From the NCBI RefSeq assembly GCF_019448255.1, contig NZ_CP080410.1:2046001-2110000 (forward strand): a stretch of 64,000 nt of DNA, written 5' to 3'. This DNA is from Qipengyuania flava. Its GTDB lineage: Bacteria; Pseudomonadota; Alphaproteobacteria; Sphingomonadales; Sphingomonadaceae. The notes beneath the pieces are model-generated. The model searched no databases and was not told the origin of the DNA. It was given only the letters and a program-made list of their open reading frames with translations. This document shows, one piece after another, positions 20,995 through 30,642 of this stretch. Made by a program: the position numbers and the translations under genes. The number at the start of each line of letters is the position of its first letter. Position 1 is the first letter of the stretch.

Positions 20995-21384
20995 TCAGAC
21001 GCGGCGACGCTTGGAAGGACGGACCCCGTTGTGCGGGATCGGCGTCACGTCGCGGATCGAGGTGATCGTGAAACCGACTGCGGCGAGACCGCGCAGCGCG
21101 CTTTCACGGCCCGAGCCCGGGCCCTTCACTTCGACTTCAAGGGTGCGCACGCCGTGTTCGGCGGCCTTGCGGCCGGCGTCGTCGGCGGCAACCTGAGCCG
21201 CGTAGGGAGTCGACTTGCGGCTGCCCTTGAAGCCCATCATGCCGGCGCTGGACCAGCTGATTGCATTGCCCTGTGCGTCGGTGATGGTGATCATCGTGTT
21301 GTTGAAGCTGGCGTTGATGTGCGCAACGCCGCTCGAAATGTTCTTCTTGTCGCGGCGCCTTACGCGGCCGGGTTCGCGTGCCAT
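20995..21384 (-). CDS. rpsK: 30S ribosomal protein S11
   Basis: S11 sits on the platform of the small subunit near the anticodon of E-site tRNA. The 129 residues contain the conserved [18 protein letters not shown] and the basic C-terminus [12 protein letters not shown]. It lies 55 bp after rpsM in the alpha operon. Confidence 0.98.
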   Translation of the reverse strand: MAREPGRVRRRDKKNISSGVAHINASFNNTMITITDAQGNAISWSSAGMMGFKGSRKSTPYAAQVAADDAGRKAAEHGVRTLEVEVKGPGSGRESALRGLAAVGFTITSIRDVTPIPHNGVRPSKRRRV

Positions 21385-21439
21385 GGTGTGTGTTCCTCTA
21401 TATTCTCAAGAAGGGAAAAGCTCTCGGACTAGCCGAGGC

Positions 21440-21808
21440 TTACTTCTTCTTGCCGGCGATCGGCTTGGCCTTACCCTTGCGGGTACGGGCGTTGGTGTGA
21501 GTGCGCTGGCCGCGAACGGGCAGGCCGGCACGGTGACGCAGGCCGCGGTAGGACTTGAGGTCCATGAGCCGCTTGATGTTCATCGCGGTTTCACGACGAA
21601 GGTCGCCTTCCACGGTGAAATCCGCGTCGATCGTTTCGCGAATACGCAGGACTTCCTCGTCGGACAGGTCCTGCACGCGGCGCGCGTGATCGATGCCGAG
21701 CTTGTCGGCGATTTCAACGGCCTTCGTGCGGCCGATACCGTGAATATAGGTAAGCGCAATGATAACGCGCTTGTTGGTGGGGATGTTTACCCCGGCAATA
21801 CGAGCCAC
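21440..21808 (-). CDS. rpsM: 30S ribosomal protein S13
   Basis: S13 forms inter-subunit bridges and contacts P-site tRNA through its basic tail. The 122 residues start with [15 protein letters not shown] and end in [12 protein letters not shown], with [20 protein letters not shown] near the C-terminus. It heads the alpha operon. Unlike many relatives, adk is not its immediate upstream neighbour: gdhA and a terminator-like hairpin intervene, so it probably has its own promoter within 21809-21900. Confidence 0.98.
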   Translation of the reverse strand: MARIAGVNIPTNKRVIIALTYIHGIGRTKAVEIADKLGIDHARRVQDLSDEEVLRIRETIDADFTVEGDLRRETAMNIKRLMDLKSYRGLRHRAGLPVRGQRTHTNARTRKGKAKPIAGKKK

Positions 21809-21898
21809 TTACTTCTCCATGCTCCACAGGGGCCGGCGATCCGGCGCTCCCTATCTCATCGCTCAATTCACCGACATCGCTGGGACGCTAGCTAACGC

Positions 21899-21941
21899 AA
21901 AAAGCCCGGATGGCGTACAAATGGCTGCCGCCTGCCGGACT
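21899..21941 (-). terminator. Probable terminator or attenuator between gdhA and rpsM
   Basis: On the minus strand AGTCCGG (21941-21935) pairs with CCGGGCT (21909-21903), with an inner GGCG/CGCC stem, and a run of five Ts follows immediately (21903-21899). It lies about 150 bp past the gdhA stop and about 90 bp before rpsM, so it could end the gdhA message or act as an attenuator in the rpsM leader. Confidence 0.55.
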
Positions 21942-22092
21942 CACCGCAATGTCGAATGAAGGGGCCGCTTAGGAGGATTCGCTTTCCGCGTCAACATCCC
22001 AGCGCGCGCGCAACGTCGAGGCAGCCCATATGGGCCGCTCGATCACTGTTTCAAGAGGTATAGACCAGCGCGGTGGCGAGGTCAAAGCCCGC

Positions 22093-23454
22093 CTACATCA
22101 CCCCGAAGGCGAGCATGGCGTCGGCGACCTTCTTGAAGCCGGCGATATTGGCCCCCTTCACGTAGTCCACGTAGTCGCCATCCTTCTGGCCGTACTCGAC
22201 GCACTTCTCATGAATGCCTTCCATGAGGTCCGTCAGCATGTCGCCGAGACGCTCCTGGTTCCAGCTGATCCGCTCCGAGTTCTGGCTCATCTCGAGACCG
22301 GATACAGCGACACCGCCCGCATTCGCAGCCTTGCCCGGGCCGTACATGATCTTCGCGTCGTGAAAGACCTTAACGCCGTCGAGGGTCGTGGGCATGTTGG
22401 CGCCTTCGCTGACCGCGATCACGCCGTTCTCGACCAGCGCCTTTGCCTCTTCCTCATTGAGCTCGTTCTGCGTCGCGCACGGAAGCGCCAGGTCGCATTC
22501 GACATTCCAGGGGCGCTTGCCTTCATGGAAGGAGGCGTTCGTAAAGTGGTCTGCGTATTCGCTGATCCGGCCGCGTTGCTCGTTCTTGAGTCGCTTCACC
22601 CAGTCGATCTTTTCCTGGTCGAAGCCGTCGGGGTCGTGGACGAAGCCGCCGCTATCCGACAACGTCAGCACCTTGCCGCCCAGCTTCACGATCTGCTCGG
22701 CTGCGTGAGTCGCGACATTGCCGGACCCGCTGATCACGGCGGTCTTGCCTTCGACATCGTTGCCCGAGTGCTTGAGCATGTTCTGGAGGAAGTAGACCGC
22801 GCCGTAGCCGGTCGCCTCCGGGCGCATCTTGGACCCACCGTATTCGGTGCCCTTGCCCGTCAGCACGCCTTCCCAGCGGTTGGTAATGCGCTTGTACTGG
22901 CCGAACATGTAGCCGATCTCACGCGCGCCGACGCCGATATCGCCGGCCGGGACATCTGTATCAGGGCCGATGTGCCGCTGGAGTTCGGTCATGAAGGACT
23001 GGCAGAAGCGCATGACTTCGCTGTCGCTCTTGCCCTTGGGGTTGAAGTTCGCCCCGCCCTTGCCGCCGCCCATCGGCAGGCCGGTCAGCGAATTCTTGAA
23101 GGTCTGCTCGAAGGCGAGGAACTTGAGGACGCTCTCGTTCACGCTCGGGTGGAACCGGATACCGCCCTTGTAGGGACCGATGGCGTTGTTGTTCTGGACC
23201 CGCCATCCGCGTTGCACGCGAATGCAGTGGTTGTCGTCTTCCCAGCATACACGGAAGGAGACGACCCGATCCGGCTCCGCGATGCGCCGGAGGATCTGCG
23301 CTTCGTGGTATTCCTCTTTGTCCTCGATGAAATCGAAGATGTCCTGCGCTACCTCATGGACGGCCTGGATGAACTCATCCTGCCCCGGATTGCGCTTCTT
23401 CACGCCCTCCATGAAAGTCGGGAGATCGACGTGCCGGTCGTAGACGGATGCCAT
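22093..23454 (-). CDS. gdhA: NADP-specific glutamate dehydrogenase
   Basis: The enzyme makes glutamate from 2-oxoglutarate and ammonia. The 453-residue length and the motifs GPYKGGIRFHPSVN and LPMGGGKGGANFNPKGKSD are those of the hexameric, biosynthetic class. A clear aaagga site precedes the ATG. The gene sits with an exported SRPBCC-like gene between adk and rpsM, breaking the usual spc-alpha operon order. The link with the 2-oxoglutarate genes at the window start is metabolic only; they are 12 kb away on the other strand. Confidence 0.95.
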   Translation of the reverse strand: MASVYDRHVDLPTFMEGVKKRNPGQDEFIQAVHEVAQDIFDFIEDKEEYHEAQILRRIAEPDRVVSFRVCWEDDNHCIRVQRGWRVQNNNAIGPYKGGIRFHPSVNESVLKFLAFEQTFKNSLTGLPMGGGKGGANFNPKGKSDSEVMRFCQSFMTELQRHIGPDTDVPAGDIGVGAREIGYMFGQYKRITNRWEGVLTGKGTEYGGSKMRPEATGYGAVYFLQNMLKHSGNDVEGKTAVISGSGNVATHAAEQIVKLGGKVLTLSDSGGFVHDPDGFDQEKIDWVKRLKNEQRGRISEYADHFTNASFHEGKRPWNVECDLALPCATQNELNEEEAKALVENGVIAVSEGANMPTTLDGVKVFHDAKIMYGPGKAANAGGVAVSGLEMSQNSERISWNQERLGDMLTDLMEGIHEKCVEYGQKDGDYVDYVKGANIAGFKKVADAMLAFGVM

Positions 23455-23519
23455 AGGTGTCCTTTCTTGCGCCAGCGCAAGCAGGGGCAGCTTGGAAAGC
23501 GGACTCCCGTCAGCGGACG

Positions 23520-24176
23520 CTATTCTTCCGTTTGCAAAGCATCAATCTGCGCTTCGATGCTTGGTTCCTCCCCCTCGGAGGCACCATCTTCCTCTTCAAC
23601 TTCTGGTTCCATCTCCTCGCTGGGAGCAAGCGGTCCAAGAAGATCCCGTAAGCCGGCCAGTTGCTGGCTCATGACCCCATCCACCGCCTGGGCGATGATA
23701 TCCGTTTCGTAGCGCATGTAGCCGCCTACGACATATTCCCAGCGCACTCGTGTGCCGCCGTCAATTTCCTCAAGAGTGATAGTGAGGACGCCGGTCGCGG
23801 GCTCGCTCTGCAGCGGGCCGAGCCCGCCCCGCATGCGCAGGTTGCGCAGGGGATAGGCCTGGATCACTTCCATGTGCTGGACGCTGCCATCGAGCGAGAA
23901 GCCGTCTTCACGGTCCTCGCCGGGCACGCGCTCGCAAAAGCAGCCACCGGCCTGCGGTGTAAGCGTCATGTTGGACGCATCAGCCGACCATGTGTGGGAA
24001 TCGTTCCACCAGTCGCCAGGCTTGATCAGCGCCAGCCACGTTTGGAGAGGGGTTGCGGCAACTTCGGCAACATCGCGGGTTACAAAACCGTTCGCGTTCG
24101 TTTCGGCAACTTCGGCCGATAGCGGCGCGCCGGCGACAAGCGCGCCGGCGGCAAGAACGGTGGCGGTGAAACGCAT
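23520..24176 (-). CDS. Exported SRPBCC-like protein with acidic tail
   Basis: The 218-residue protein has a signal peptide (to about APLSAE) and a START/SRPBCC-like fold suggested by the pattern TPLQTWLALIKPGDWW, GGCFCERV, and GGTRVRWEYVVGGYM. The last 45 residues are strongly acidic (EEMEPEVEEEDGASEGEE). The fold usually binds hydrophobic ligands. It lies 72 bp after adk and 65 bp before gdhA. A role in envelope lipid handling is possible but cannot be shown from sequence. Confidence 0.75.
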   Translation of the reverse strand: MRFTATVLAAGALVAGAPLSAEVAETNANGFVTRDVAEVAATPLQTWLALIKPGDWWNDSHTWSADASNMTLTPQAGGCFCERVPGEDREDGFSLDGSVQHMEVIQAYPLRNLRMRGGLGPLQSEPATGVLTITLEEIDGGTRVRWEYVVGGYMRYETDIIAQAVDGVMSQQLAGLRDLLGPLAPSEEMEPEVEEEDGASEGEEPSIEAQIDALQTEE

Positions 24177-24248
24177 GGAACCTCTCTTCCTGGAACTGGA
24201 AGCAGAGGGTCTAGGACAAGCGGAGCGGCTTTGGAAGCCGCCCCTCGC

Positions 24249-24896
24249 TCAGCCTTTCAGGATCGCGTCGATCGCGTGGGTGACCTCGTCGATCCCACCC
24301 ATGCCGTCGACACGGCTCACGATGCCGCGCTCTTCATAGCCCGGCAGGATCGGAGCGGTCTCGCTGCGGTACACGTTCATGCGGTGCCTTACGGTTTCTT
24401 CCGTATCGTCGGCGCGGCGCTTGAATTCGGTCGAGCCGCATTCGTCGCACACGCCTTCGGTCTTCGGCTGCTTGAACATATCGTGGTAGCCGGCGCCGCA
24501 GTTGGCGCAGGTGAAGCGGCCGGTGATGCGTTCGACCAGAGCTTCTTCGTTCACTTCCAGCTCGATCACGTGATCGAGGCTGCGGCCATGCTTGGCGAGG
24601 ATTTCATCAAGCTGGTCGGCCTGCGCAGCGGTACGCGGGTAGCCGTCGAAAATCGCGCCCACGTCCGGACCCATCTCGGTCAGCTTCGCATCGATCATGG
24701 CCGAAACGATATCGTCGGAAACGAGGCTTCCCGAATCCATGATGTCGGCAACCTTGCGGCCCAGCTCGGTATCGGCCTTGCGGGTTTCGCGCAGCATGTC
24801 GCCCGTCGAAAGCTGGAGCATGCCGTGATGCTCGACCAGACGCTGTGCCTGCGTCCCCTTACCGGCGCCCGGAGGGCCCAGGAGGATAATATCCAT
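24249..24896 (-). CDS. adk: Adenylate kinase, zinc-type LID
   Basis: The enzyme interconverts ATP + AMP and 2 ADP. The 215-residue protein has the P-loop GPPGAGKGTQ at residue 7 onward. The LID contains four cysteines in two pairs, CANC and CDEC, spaced as in zinc-binding adenylate kinases, so this is the long, zinc-stabilised form. It follows secY by 32 bp as in many spc operons. Confidence 0.97.
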   Translation of the reverse strand: MDIILLGPPGAGKGTQAQRLVEHHGMLQLSTGDMLRETRKADTELGRKVADIMDSGSLVSDDIVSAMIDAKLTEMGPDVGAIFDGYPRTAAQADQLDEILAKHGRSLDHVIELEVNEEALVERITGRFTCANCGAGYHDMFKQPKTEGVCDECGSTEFKRRADDTEETVRHRMNVYRSETAPILPGYEERGIVSRVDGMGGIDEVTHAIDAILKG

Positions 24897-24928
24897 TGCG
24901 TAAAGTCCCCTTCGCCCCTGCTTGTGCC

Positions 24929-26293
24929 TTAACGCAGGCGGCCCTTCAACTTCGCCTTTTTGATGAGATCACCATACTGGTGCGCCAGCAGGTGCGACTG
25001 GATCTGGCTGATCGTATCGACCGTCACGTTGACGACGATGAGCAGGCTGGTGCCGCCCAGGAACAGCGGAACCCCGGTCTGCGCGATCATGTATTCGGGC
25101 AGCACGCAGACGATGGTCAGGTAGATTGCCCCGATCACCGTGATACGCGTCAGCACGTAGTCGAGATATTCTTCGGTGCGCTTGCCCGGGCGGATGCCGG
25201 GAATAAAGCCGCCGTTCTTCTTCAGATTTTCCGCAGTCTCTTCCGGATTGAAGACGATCGCGGTGTAGAAGAAGCAGAAGAAGATGATGCCGAGGCCATA
25301 GAGCGTCATGTAGAGCGGCTGGCCGTGCTGGAGGTATTGCAGCGTGGTCTGCAGCGCCCCGCCCGCAGCGGTATCGGTATCGACCGAATTGCCCGCGAAC
25401 TGGGTGATCGTCAGCGGCAGCAGCAGCAGCGAGCTGGCGAAGATCGGCGGAATGACGCCGGCCGTGTTCAGCTTCAGGGGCAGGTGCGAGCGGTCGGCCT
25501 GCATCATGCCCTTCTGCGTCGCACGCTTGGGATACTGGATCAGCAGGCGGCGCTGGGCGCGCTCCATGAAGCAGATCACGAGGATCAGGATCACCACCAT
25601 GGCGATCAGGCCGACGATGATGCCGGTAGCGATCGAGCCTTCCGAATAGCCCGAGCCGAGGTTCGAGACGAAAGTCGGGAACTGGGCGACGATGCCCGCC
25701 ATGATGATCAGCGACACGCCGTTGCCGATGCCGCGACTGGTTATCTGCTCACCCAGCCACAGAAGGAACATGGTGCCGCCGACAAGGCTGATGACCGCGC
25801 CCACGCGGAACATGACGCCTGGCTCGACCACGGCCTGCATACCGCTCTGCGCGCCGAAGCTTTCGAGGCCCGAGGCAAGGAACCAGCCCTGGATCGCGCA
25901 CAGGAAGACCGTACCGTAGCGGGTGTACTGATTGAGCTTCTGGCGCCCGACAGTGCCCTCTTTCTTGAGAGCTGCGAGCGAGGGATGCAGGGCTGCGGCC
26001 AACTGCACCACAATCGAAGCGGTAATGTAGGGCATGACGCCGAGCGCGATGAGACTCATGCGCTCAAGGCTGCCGCCCGAGAAGGTGTTGAACAGGTCGA
26101 GGATGCCGCCCCGCGTCTGGTCGTAGAGATCGCTCAGGATCAGCGGGTTCACACCGGGAAGCGGAACAAAGCTGAGGAAGCGGAAGACCACCAGGGCCCC
26201 GATCGTGAACCAGATGCGGTTCTTCAGCTCGGTGGCCTTGGAAAAATTGGCGAGGCTCATGTTGCTCGCGATATTGTCGGCGCGTGATGCCAT
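24929..26293 (-). CDS. secY: Preprotein translocase subunit SecY
   Basis: SecY forms the protein-conducting channel of the inner membrane. The 454 residues contain ten hydrophobic segments. Conserved stretches include PLPGVNP in the first periplasmic region, the plug-associated GGSLERMSLIALGVMPYI, and GIGNGVSLIIMAGI. It lies between rplO and adk; the 106-bp gap to rplO contains a short GC-rich stem but no clear terminator. Confidence 0.97.
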   Translation of the reverse strand: MASRADNIASNMSLANFSKATELKNRIWFTIGALVVFRFLSFVPLPGVNPLILSDLYDQTRGGILDLFNTFSGGSLERMSLIALGVMPYITASIVVQLAAALHPSLAALKKEGTVGRQKLNQYTRYGTVFLCAIQGWFLASGLESFGAQSGMQAVVEPGVMFRVGAVISLVGGTMFLLWLGEQITSRGIGNGVSLIIMAGIVAQFPTFVSNLGSGYSEGSIATGIIVGLIAMVVILILVICFMERAQRRLLIQYPKRATQKGMMQADRSHLPLKLNTAGVIPPIFASSLLLLPLTITQFAGNSVDTDTAAGGALQTTLQYLQHGQPLYMTLYGLGIIFFCFFYTAIVFNPEETAENLKKNGGFIPGIRPGKRTEEYLDYVLTRITVIGAIYLTIVCVLPEYMIAQTGVPLFLGGTSLLIVVNVTVDTISQIQSHLLAHQYGDLIKKAKLKGRLR

Positions 26294-26399
26294 GGGAATC
26301 TGTTCAATCCTGAATTGGCGCCGGTCCCTCCCGGCACAGGAAGGCTAGATAGGAAGCGGGGAGCGGAATGTCGAACCCCGCCCCCCGAATTTTTCCCGC

Positions 26400-26924
26400 T
26401 TACTTAGCCTTCTTAGCCTTGTTGGCTTCGGTCCGGGCGGCCTTTTTCTCGGCTTCCGGCTTGTCGGCCGGGATCACTTCGACCTTGCCGCCAGCCTTTT
26501 CGACTGCCTCGATGGCGCCCTTGGACGCACCGGCAACCTTGAAGGTGACCTTGGCCTTGATCTCGCCCTTGCCGAGGAGACGCACGCCATCCTTGCCGCC
26601 ACGCGCAAGGCCGGCAGCCTGCAGCGCTTCGTGGTCGAGCACGGCCTTGGCGTCGAGCTTCTTGGCGTCGATGAACTTCTGGACCATGCCGATGTTCACT
26701 TCGGCGTAGTCCTTGCCGAACGGATTGTTGAAGCCGCGCTTCGGCAGGCGCATGTGCAGCGGCATCTGGCCGCCTTCGAAGCCCTTGATGGCAACGCCCG
26801 AACGGCTCTTCTGACCCTTCTGGCCGCGGCCGCCGGTCTTGCCCTTGCCCGAGCCGATGCCACGGCCGATGCGCATGCGCTCTTTACGGGCGCCGGAGTT
26901 GTCGCGGATATCATTCAGTTTCAT
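26400..26924 (-). CDS. rplO: 50S ribosomal protein L15
   Basis: L15 is a late-assembling protein of the large subunit. The family N-terminus [20 protein letters not shown] places the start at 26924, although the frame is open to 27167. The 174-residue product has an Ala/Lys-rich C-terminal extension ([18 protein letters not shown]). A glycosyltransferase gene and a terminator-like hairpin separate it from rpmD, so rplO-secY-adk probably depends on read-through or on a promoter in or before the 122-bp gap at 26925-27046, which contains several small stems. Confidence 0.96.
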   Translation of the reverse strand: MKLNDIRDNSGARKERMRIGRGIGSGKGKTGGRGQKGQKSRSGVAIKGFEGGQMPLHMRLPKRGFNNPFGKDYAEVNIGMVQKFIDAKKLDAKAVLDHEALQAAGLARGGKDGVRLLGKGEIKAKVTFKVAGASKGAIEAVEKAGGKVEVIPADKPEAEKKAARTEANKAKKAK

Positions 26925-27046
26925 AGTGCACTCGCTTTCGCTTTCTAACGCCCCGAAACGGGGTTCGCGCTGTTGGGAAGCGGGCCCGATAGGCGGATTC
27001 GCCGCCTTTGTCGACCCCCAAGAGCGGCCTTGAGGGGGCCAGCCGT

Positions 27047-28312
27047 TTACCCCCGGCGACCGGGGCCGGCGCGGTAGGCCGTGGGATACGCCCCCTGCCC
27101 CCGTTTCGCAGACAGGACCCGCAGCGCATGATCCGCGATTGCAGCGCGAAAATCGGCCTCCGTCCAACGGTTTGCTTGCTCAGCGATGGCGGCCCGATCG
27201 AAGCCTTCGCCGTTTGCCCGCTCGATCAGAGCATCGAGCGCCACGCCCAGCGCGTCGACGTCGCCCGCCTCGACGGGTGTCGCGCTCGCCTCGTTAAGAT
27301 CGAGATCAGGCAGCCCCGTCTGGCGGGTGCCGAGCACATGGCAGCCATGCGCCAGCGCCTCGAGATAGACGAGGCCAAACCCTTCGACCATGGAGGGCAT
27401 CGCAAAGACATCGCTTTGCGCAAACAGCTCGGCCAGCGCCTCGCGCTCCTGGTAACCGAGCAGGCGGATCGACGGGTCGGTGATCATGGCTGCAATATCC
27501 GGATCGCAGGCGTAGCTCACGATGGTGAGCTCTGCATCCCCGCGCGGCGCCGATTGCCAGGCGCGGATGAGATGGTGCAACCCCTTGCGCTGGACGCCCT
27601 GCCCCACGAACAGGAAGCGGCAACCGCCTTCCCTTCGCTCCACCTGCTGAACGCGTTCCGTATTCGGCGTGCCATAGGGGATGACCGCAAGCTTTTCCGG
27701 ATCGACGCCTTCCGCCTCCAGGGTGTCCGCTGTGACCTGCGACGCGCAGACGATTGCGTCCATCCGATCCCACGGGATCGGCGGGTGGAACGCCGGCTCG
27801 CGCGATTGCTCTTCCTCGAAGGATCGCCGGGCCTCGGGATAGGCCTCTGCGTCTTCCCTCAACGCGGGCAGGTACCGCTGCGGCAAGGGATGGAACACGA
27901 ACGTGACCAGCGCCGCCCTCTCATCGACCTGCGCCGGAAGGTAGTGATGATAGCAGTAGAGATGCGCCTCCCGAGCCTGGGCAAGCTTTGCGGCTCGCTC
28001 GCCCAAGCGGCGGCCGACGAAGCGCCATACCGGGCCCATCGGGAAGCGCAGCGCAAGCGCCGCATATTGGACTGCAAAGGCAAGCCGATCCGCGACGGCG
28101 CGCTTGCGAGGAAGATTGGGGTGCTGCTTTCGGCGCAGAAAACCCGGCAATCGGGAGCTGGCCTTGTCGGGCGCATAGTAATCGGTGACGAGCGCTTCCA
28201 GCATGCCCGCTTCGTGCAGAGCCAGGGGTACCTGGTAGCTATCGCGATCCCGGTTGAAGACGCAGACGAAGGTCTCGCTGGCTCTCTGCCCCGTTTCGTC
28301 AGCCTCGCTCAT
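27047..28312 (-). CDS. GT4-family glycosyltransferase inside the spc operon
   Basis: The 421-residue protein looks like a retaining GT-B transferase of family 4: the donor-binding region has [18 protein letters not shown] and the E-x7-E motif is EGFGLVYLE. The acceptor is unknown; the family makes glycolipids, exopolysaccharide or trehalose derivatives. No membrane segment is evident. The start was put at 28312 (MSEADETGQ); the frame runs to 28360. It lies between rpmD and rplO, genes that are adjacent in almost all bacteria, and begins 31 bp after a terminator-like hairpin. Confidence 0.85.
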   Translation of the reverse strand: MSEADETGQRASETFVCVFNRDRDSYQVPLALHEAGMLEALVTDYYAPDKASSRLPGFLRRKQHPNLPRKRAVADRLAFAVQYAALALRFPMGPVWRFVGRRLGERAAKLAQAREAHLYCYHHYLPAQVDERAALVTFVFHPLPQRYLPALREDAEAYPEARRSFEEEQSREPAFHPPIPWDRMDAIVCASQVTADTLEAEGVDPEKLAVIPYGTPNTERVQQVERREGGCRFLFVGQGVQRKGLHHLIRAWQSAPRGDAELTIVSYACDPDIAAMITDPSIRLLGYQEREALAELFAQSDVFAMPSMVEGFGLVYLEALAHGCHVLGTRQTGLPDLDLNEASATPVEAGDVDALGVALDALIERANGEGFDRAAIAEQANRWTEADFRAAIADHALRVLSAKRGQGAYPTAYRAGPGRRG

Positions 28313-28343
28313 GGGCGAAGCGATAGGCGAGCGCCGCGCATAC

Positions 28344-28373
28344 GAAAAGCCCCGGCACAAAGGCCGGGGCTTT
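28344..28373 (-). terminator. Terminator-like hairpin after rpmD, within the spc cluster
   Basis: Perfect 11-bp arms (28346-28356 and 28363-28373) with a 6-nt loop give a GC-rich stem. On the minus strand it ends in four Ts (28348-28345), and in the other direction in TTTCCTT. It sits 26 bp past rpmD and before the glycosyltransferase, so rplC-to-rpmD transcription should at least partly stop here. Confidence 0.7.
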
Positions 28374-28398
28374 CCTTATCGCTTGCGGCGAAGCGGTC

Positions 28399-28584
28399 TT
28401 AGTCGACCACGGTCACCAGATGCGGGATCTTGGCGATCGCGCCGCGCACCTCGGGGGTGTCCTGGCGCTCAACGACCTTGTGCATCTTGTTCAGGCCCAG
28501 ACCGATGAGGATCTGGCGCTGGCTTTCCGGGCGACGGATCGGCGAACCGATCTGCTTGATCTTGACGGTTTTCGCTTTGGCCAT
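28399..28584 (-). CDS. rpmD: 50S ribosomal protein L30
   Basis: The 61-residue product has the typical L30 sequence: [11 protein letters not shown] near the N-terminus, [20 protein letters not shown] in the middle and a short C-terminus. Length is normal. It follows rpsE by 5 bp and is the last gene of the uninterrupted S10/spc run, with the hairpin at 28344-28373 just downstream. Confidence 0.97.
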   Translation of the reverse strand: MAKAKTVKIKQIGSPIRRPESQRQILIGLGLNKMHKVVERQDTPEVRGAIAKIPHLVTVVD

Positions 28585-28589
28585 CGATC

Positions 28590-29357
28590 TTACTCCGCGA
28601 TTGCGGCGGCGTCGGCTTCAGCCTCGGCCTCCGATGCGCCACCGCGACCGAGAAGGTCGGCGACCTTCTTGCCGCGACGCTGGGCAACCGACTTCGGCGA
28701 AGTCTGGTCGGTCAGCGCGTCAAAGGTGGCGCGGATCATGTTGTAGGGGTTCGAGGTGCCGACCGACTTGGTCACCACGTCGGCAACGCCGAGGCTCTCG
28801 AACACGGCACGCATCGGACCACCGGCGATGATGCCGGTACCCGGAGGCGCGGTGCGAACGGTGACCTTGCCGGCACCGAAGTGACCCTTGCCGTCGTGAT
28901 GGAGGGTACGGCCCTCCTTCAGCGGAACGCGGATCATCTTCTTGCGCGCAGCGGCAGTCGCCTTGCTGATCGCCTCAGGCACTTCGCGGGCCTTGCCCTT
29001 GCCAAAGCCGACACGGCCCTGGCCGTCGCCGACAACCACGAGAGCAGCGAAACCGAAGCGCTTACCGCCCTTCACCGTCTTGCTGACGCGGTTGATGTGG
29101 ACGAGCTTTTCGATGATGCCATCATCTTCTTCCTCGCGGCGACGGTCGTCACGGCGACCACGACCACGGCCACGGCCGCCATCACGGTTGCCACCACGGC
29201 CACGGCCCTGGCGAGGCTGGCCTTCGTCGCCCTGTGCGGGCGACTGGTTGGCCGCTGCTTCCGACGGCGTGTCGGCCACAGCCGGCTGCTCGTTGGTCAC
29301 CGCAGGTGCGGTTTCAGCCGTCACGGCTTCTTCGGTCTTGTTTTCGTCAGCCATCAT
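28590..29357 (-). CDS. rpsE: 30S ribosomal protein S5 with Arg/Gly-rich N-terminal extension
   Basis: S5 takes part in translational accuracy and mRNA unwinding. The conserved core begins around residue 80 ([18 protein letters not shown]) and continues normally to the end, so the 255-residue protein carries about 70 extra N-terminal residues compared with E. coli S5. The extension is an acidic/Ala-rich part followed by an RGG-type stretch ([20 protein letters not shown]) and RRREEEDD. There are two possible ATG codons at the start; the first shares its A with the rplR stop codon. Confidence 0.96.
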   Translation of the reverse strand: MMADENKTEEAVTAETAPAVTNEQPAVADTPSEAAANQSPAQGDEGQPRQGRGRGGNRDGGRGRGRGRRDDRRREEEDDGIIEKLVHINRVSKTVKGGKRFGFAALVVVGDGQGRVGFGKGKAREVPEAISKATAAARKKMIRVPLKEGRTLHHDGKGHFGAGKVTVRTAPPGTGIIAGGPMRAVFESLGVADVVTKSVGTSNPYNMIRATFDALTDQTSPKSVAQRRGKKVADLLGRGGASEAEAEADAAAIAE

Positions 29358-29701
29358 CAGAACTCCAGCCCGCCTTCGCGAGCGGCGTCGGCCAGCGCCT
29401 TGACGCGGCCATGGAACAGGAAGCCACCGCGATCGAACACGACGGTGGTCACGCCGGCCTTCTTGGCAGCAGCAGCGATGTCGCTACCGACCTTCTTGGC
29501 GGCTTCGACATTGGCGCCCGAGCCCTTCGCGCCCAGCGTCGAGGCAGCGGCAACGGTCTTGCCGGCAGCATCGTCGATGATCTGCGCGTAGATGTGCTGG
29601 CCGGTGCGGTGCACCGACAGGCGGGGCTTGCCACCCGACACGTTGCGGAGCGCGGTGCGGACACGGCGACGGCGGCGTTCAAAGAGAGAGAGCTTTGCCA
29701 T
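29357..29701 (-). CDS. rplR: 50S ribosomal protein L18
   Basis: L18 binds 5S rRNA in the central protuberance. The 114-residue protein starts at [18 protein letters not shown], though the frame runs to 29806 through rplF, and ends with [23 protein letters not shown]-type sequence, the usual family ending. Its stop overlaps the rpsE start by one base. Confidence 0.97.
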   Translation of the reverse strand: MAKLSLFERRRRRVRTALRNVSGGKPRLSVHRTGQHIYAQIIDDAAGKTVAAASTLGAKGSGANVEAAKKVGSDIAAAAKKAGVTTVVFDRGGFLFHGRVKALADAAREGGLEF

Positions 29702-29702
29702 C

Positions 29703-30236
29703 TTACTTCTTCTTCCCTTCCTTGCGGAAGATATACTCGCCGCGGTACTTGATACCCTTGCCCTTGTAGGGTTCGGGCTTGCGCCACTTGCGGACATTCG
29801 CCGCAAACTGGCCCACGGCCTGCTTGTCGATACCGCTGATCTCGACGGTGGTCTGGTCGGGCGTCTTCACCTCGAGGCCTTCCGGCACATCGAGGTCGAC
29901 GTCGTGGCTGAAGCCGAGCTGAAGCTTGAGCTTCTTGCCCTGCGCCTGCGCACGGTAACCGACACCGTTGATCTCGAGGACCTTGGTAAAGCCTTCGGTC
30001 ACGCCTTCGACCAGGTTCGACACGAGCGTGCGCTGCATACCCCAGTGGTTGCGGGCGGCGCGGGTGTCGTTGGCCGGCTTGACCGAAATCTCGCCGTCTT
30101 CGAGCTTGTACTCGATCAGATCCGACAGACCCATGGTGAGAGTGCCCTTGGGGCCCTTCACGCTGAGCGTGCCGTTTTCGATGTTGGCGGTGACGCCGCT
30201 AGGGATCGCCACCGGCTTCTTGCCGATGCGGCTCAT
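29703..30236 (-). CDS. rplF: 50S ribosomal protein L6
   Basis: L6 lies near the factor-binding site of the large subunit. The 177 residues include [15 protein letters not shown] at the N-terminus and the C-terminal [15 protein letters not shown] motif. Length is typical. It overlaps rpsH by one base and is one base away from rplR, indicating tight coupling. Confidence 0.98.
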   Translation of the reverse strand: MSRIGKKPVAIPSGVTANIENGTLSVKGPKGTLTMGLSDLIEYKLEDGEISVKPANDTRAARNHWGMQRTLVSNLVEGVTEGFTKVLEINGVGYRAQAQGKKLKLQLGFSHDVDLDVPEGLEVKTPDQTTVEISGIDKQAVGQFAANVRKWRKPEPYKGKGIKYRGEYIFRKEGKKK

Positions 30237-30631
30237 CAGAACACCTCCGCCAGCACTTCGCCGCCGACGTTTTCGGTGCGCGCTTCGTTGTCCGAAAGCA
30301 CGCCCTTCGGCGTCGAGACGATGGTGATGCCGAGGCCATTGCGCACAACCGGGAGTTCCTTCGAACCCGAGTAGACGCGGCGGCCAGGCTTGGAGACGCG
30401 AGCGACGTGCTTGATCGCAGGTTCGCCCTCGAAATACTTCAGTTCGATCCGCAGCTGCGGGTGCTTGCCCGAAGCGTCGTCGCTATAGCCACGGATGTAG
30501 CCTTCGCGCTGGAGCACTTCGAGGACGTTTGCACGCAGCTTCGACGCGGGCGAAAGGACGCTGTCCTTCTTCGCGCGCTGGCCGTTGCGGATGCGGGTGA
30601 GCATATCACCCAGGGGATCGGTCATAGCCAT
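30236..30631 (-). CDS. rpsH: 30S ribosomal protein S8
   Basis: S8 binds the central domain of 16S rRNA and in E. coli represses the spc operon at rplE. The 131 residues contain [16 protein letters not shown] and the C-terminal region [20 protein letters not shown]. Whether S8 feedback exists here cannot be told; the 26-bp rplE-rpsN gap and the rplX-rplE overlap leave little room for an S8 target like that of E. coli. Confidence 0.98.
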   Translation of the reverse strand: MAMTDPLGDMLTRIRNGQRAKKDSVLSPASKLRANVLEVLQREGYIRGYSDDASGKHPQLRIELKYFEGEPAIKHVARVSKPGRRVYSGSKELPVVRNGLGITIVSTPKGVLSDNEARTENVGGEVLAEVF

Positions 30632-30642
30632 CTGTCTTTACC

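Noticed and set aside
22030-23712. A 560-codon plus-strand frame opposite gdhA
   Set aside because: Antisense shadow of a clear glutamate dehydrogenase gene; no family resemblance.
28344-28373. The hairpin as a terminator for a plus-strand gene
   Set aside because: No supported plus-strand gene lies upstream of it; both flanking genes are on the minus strand.
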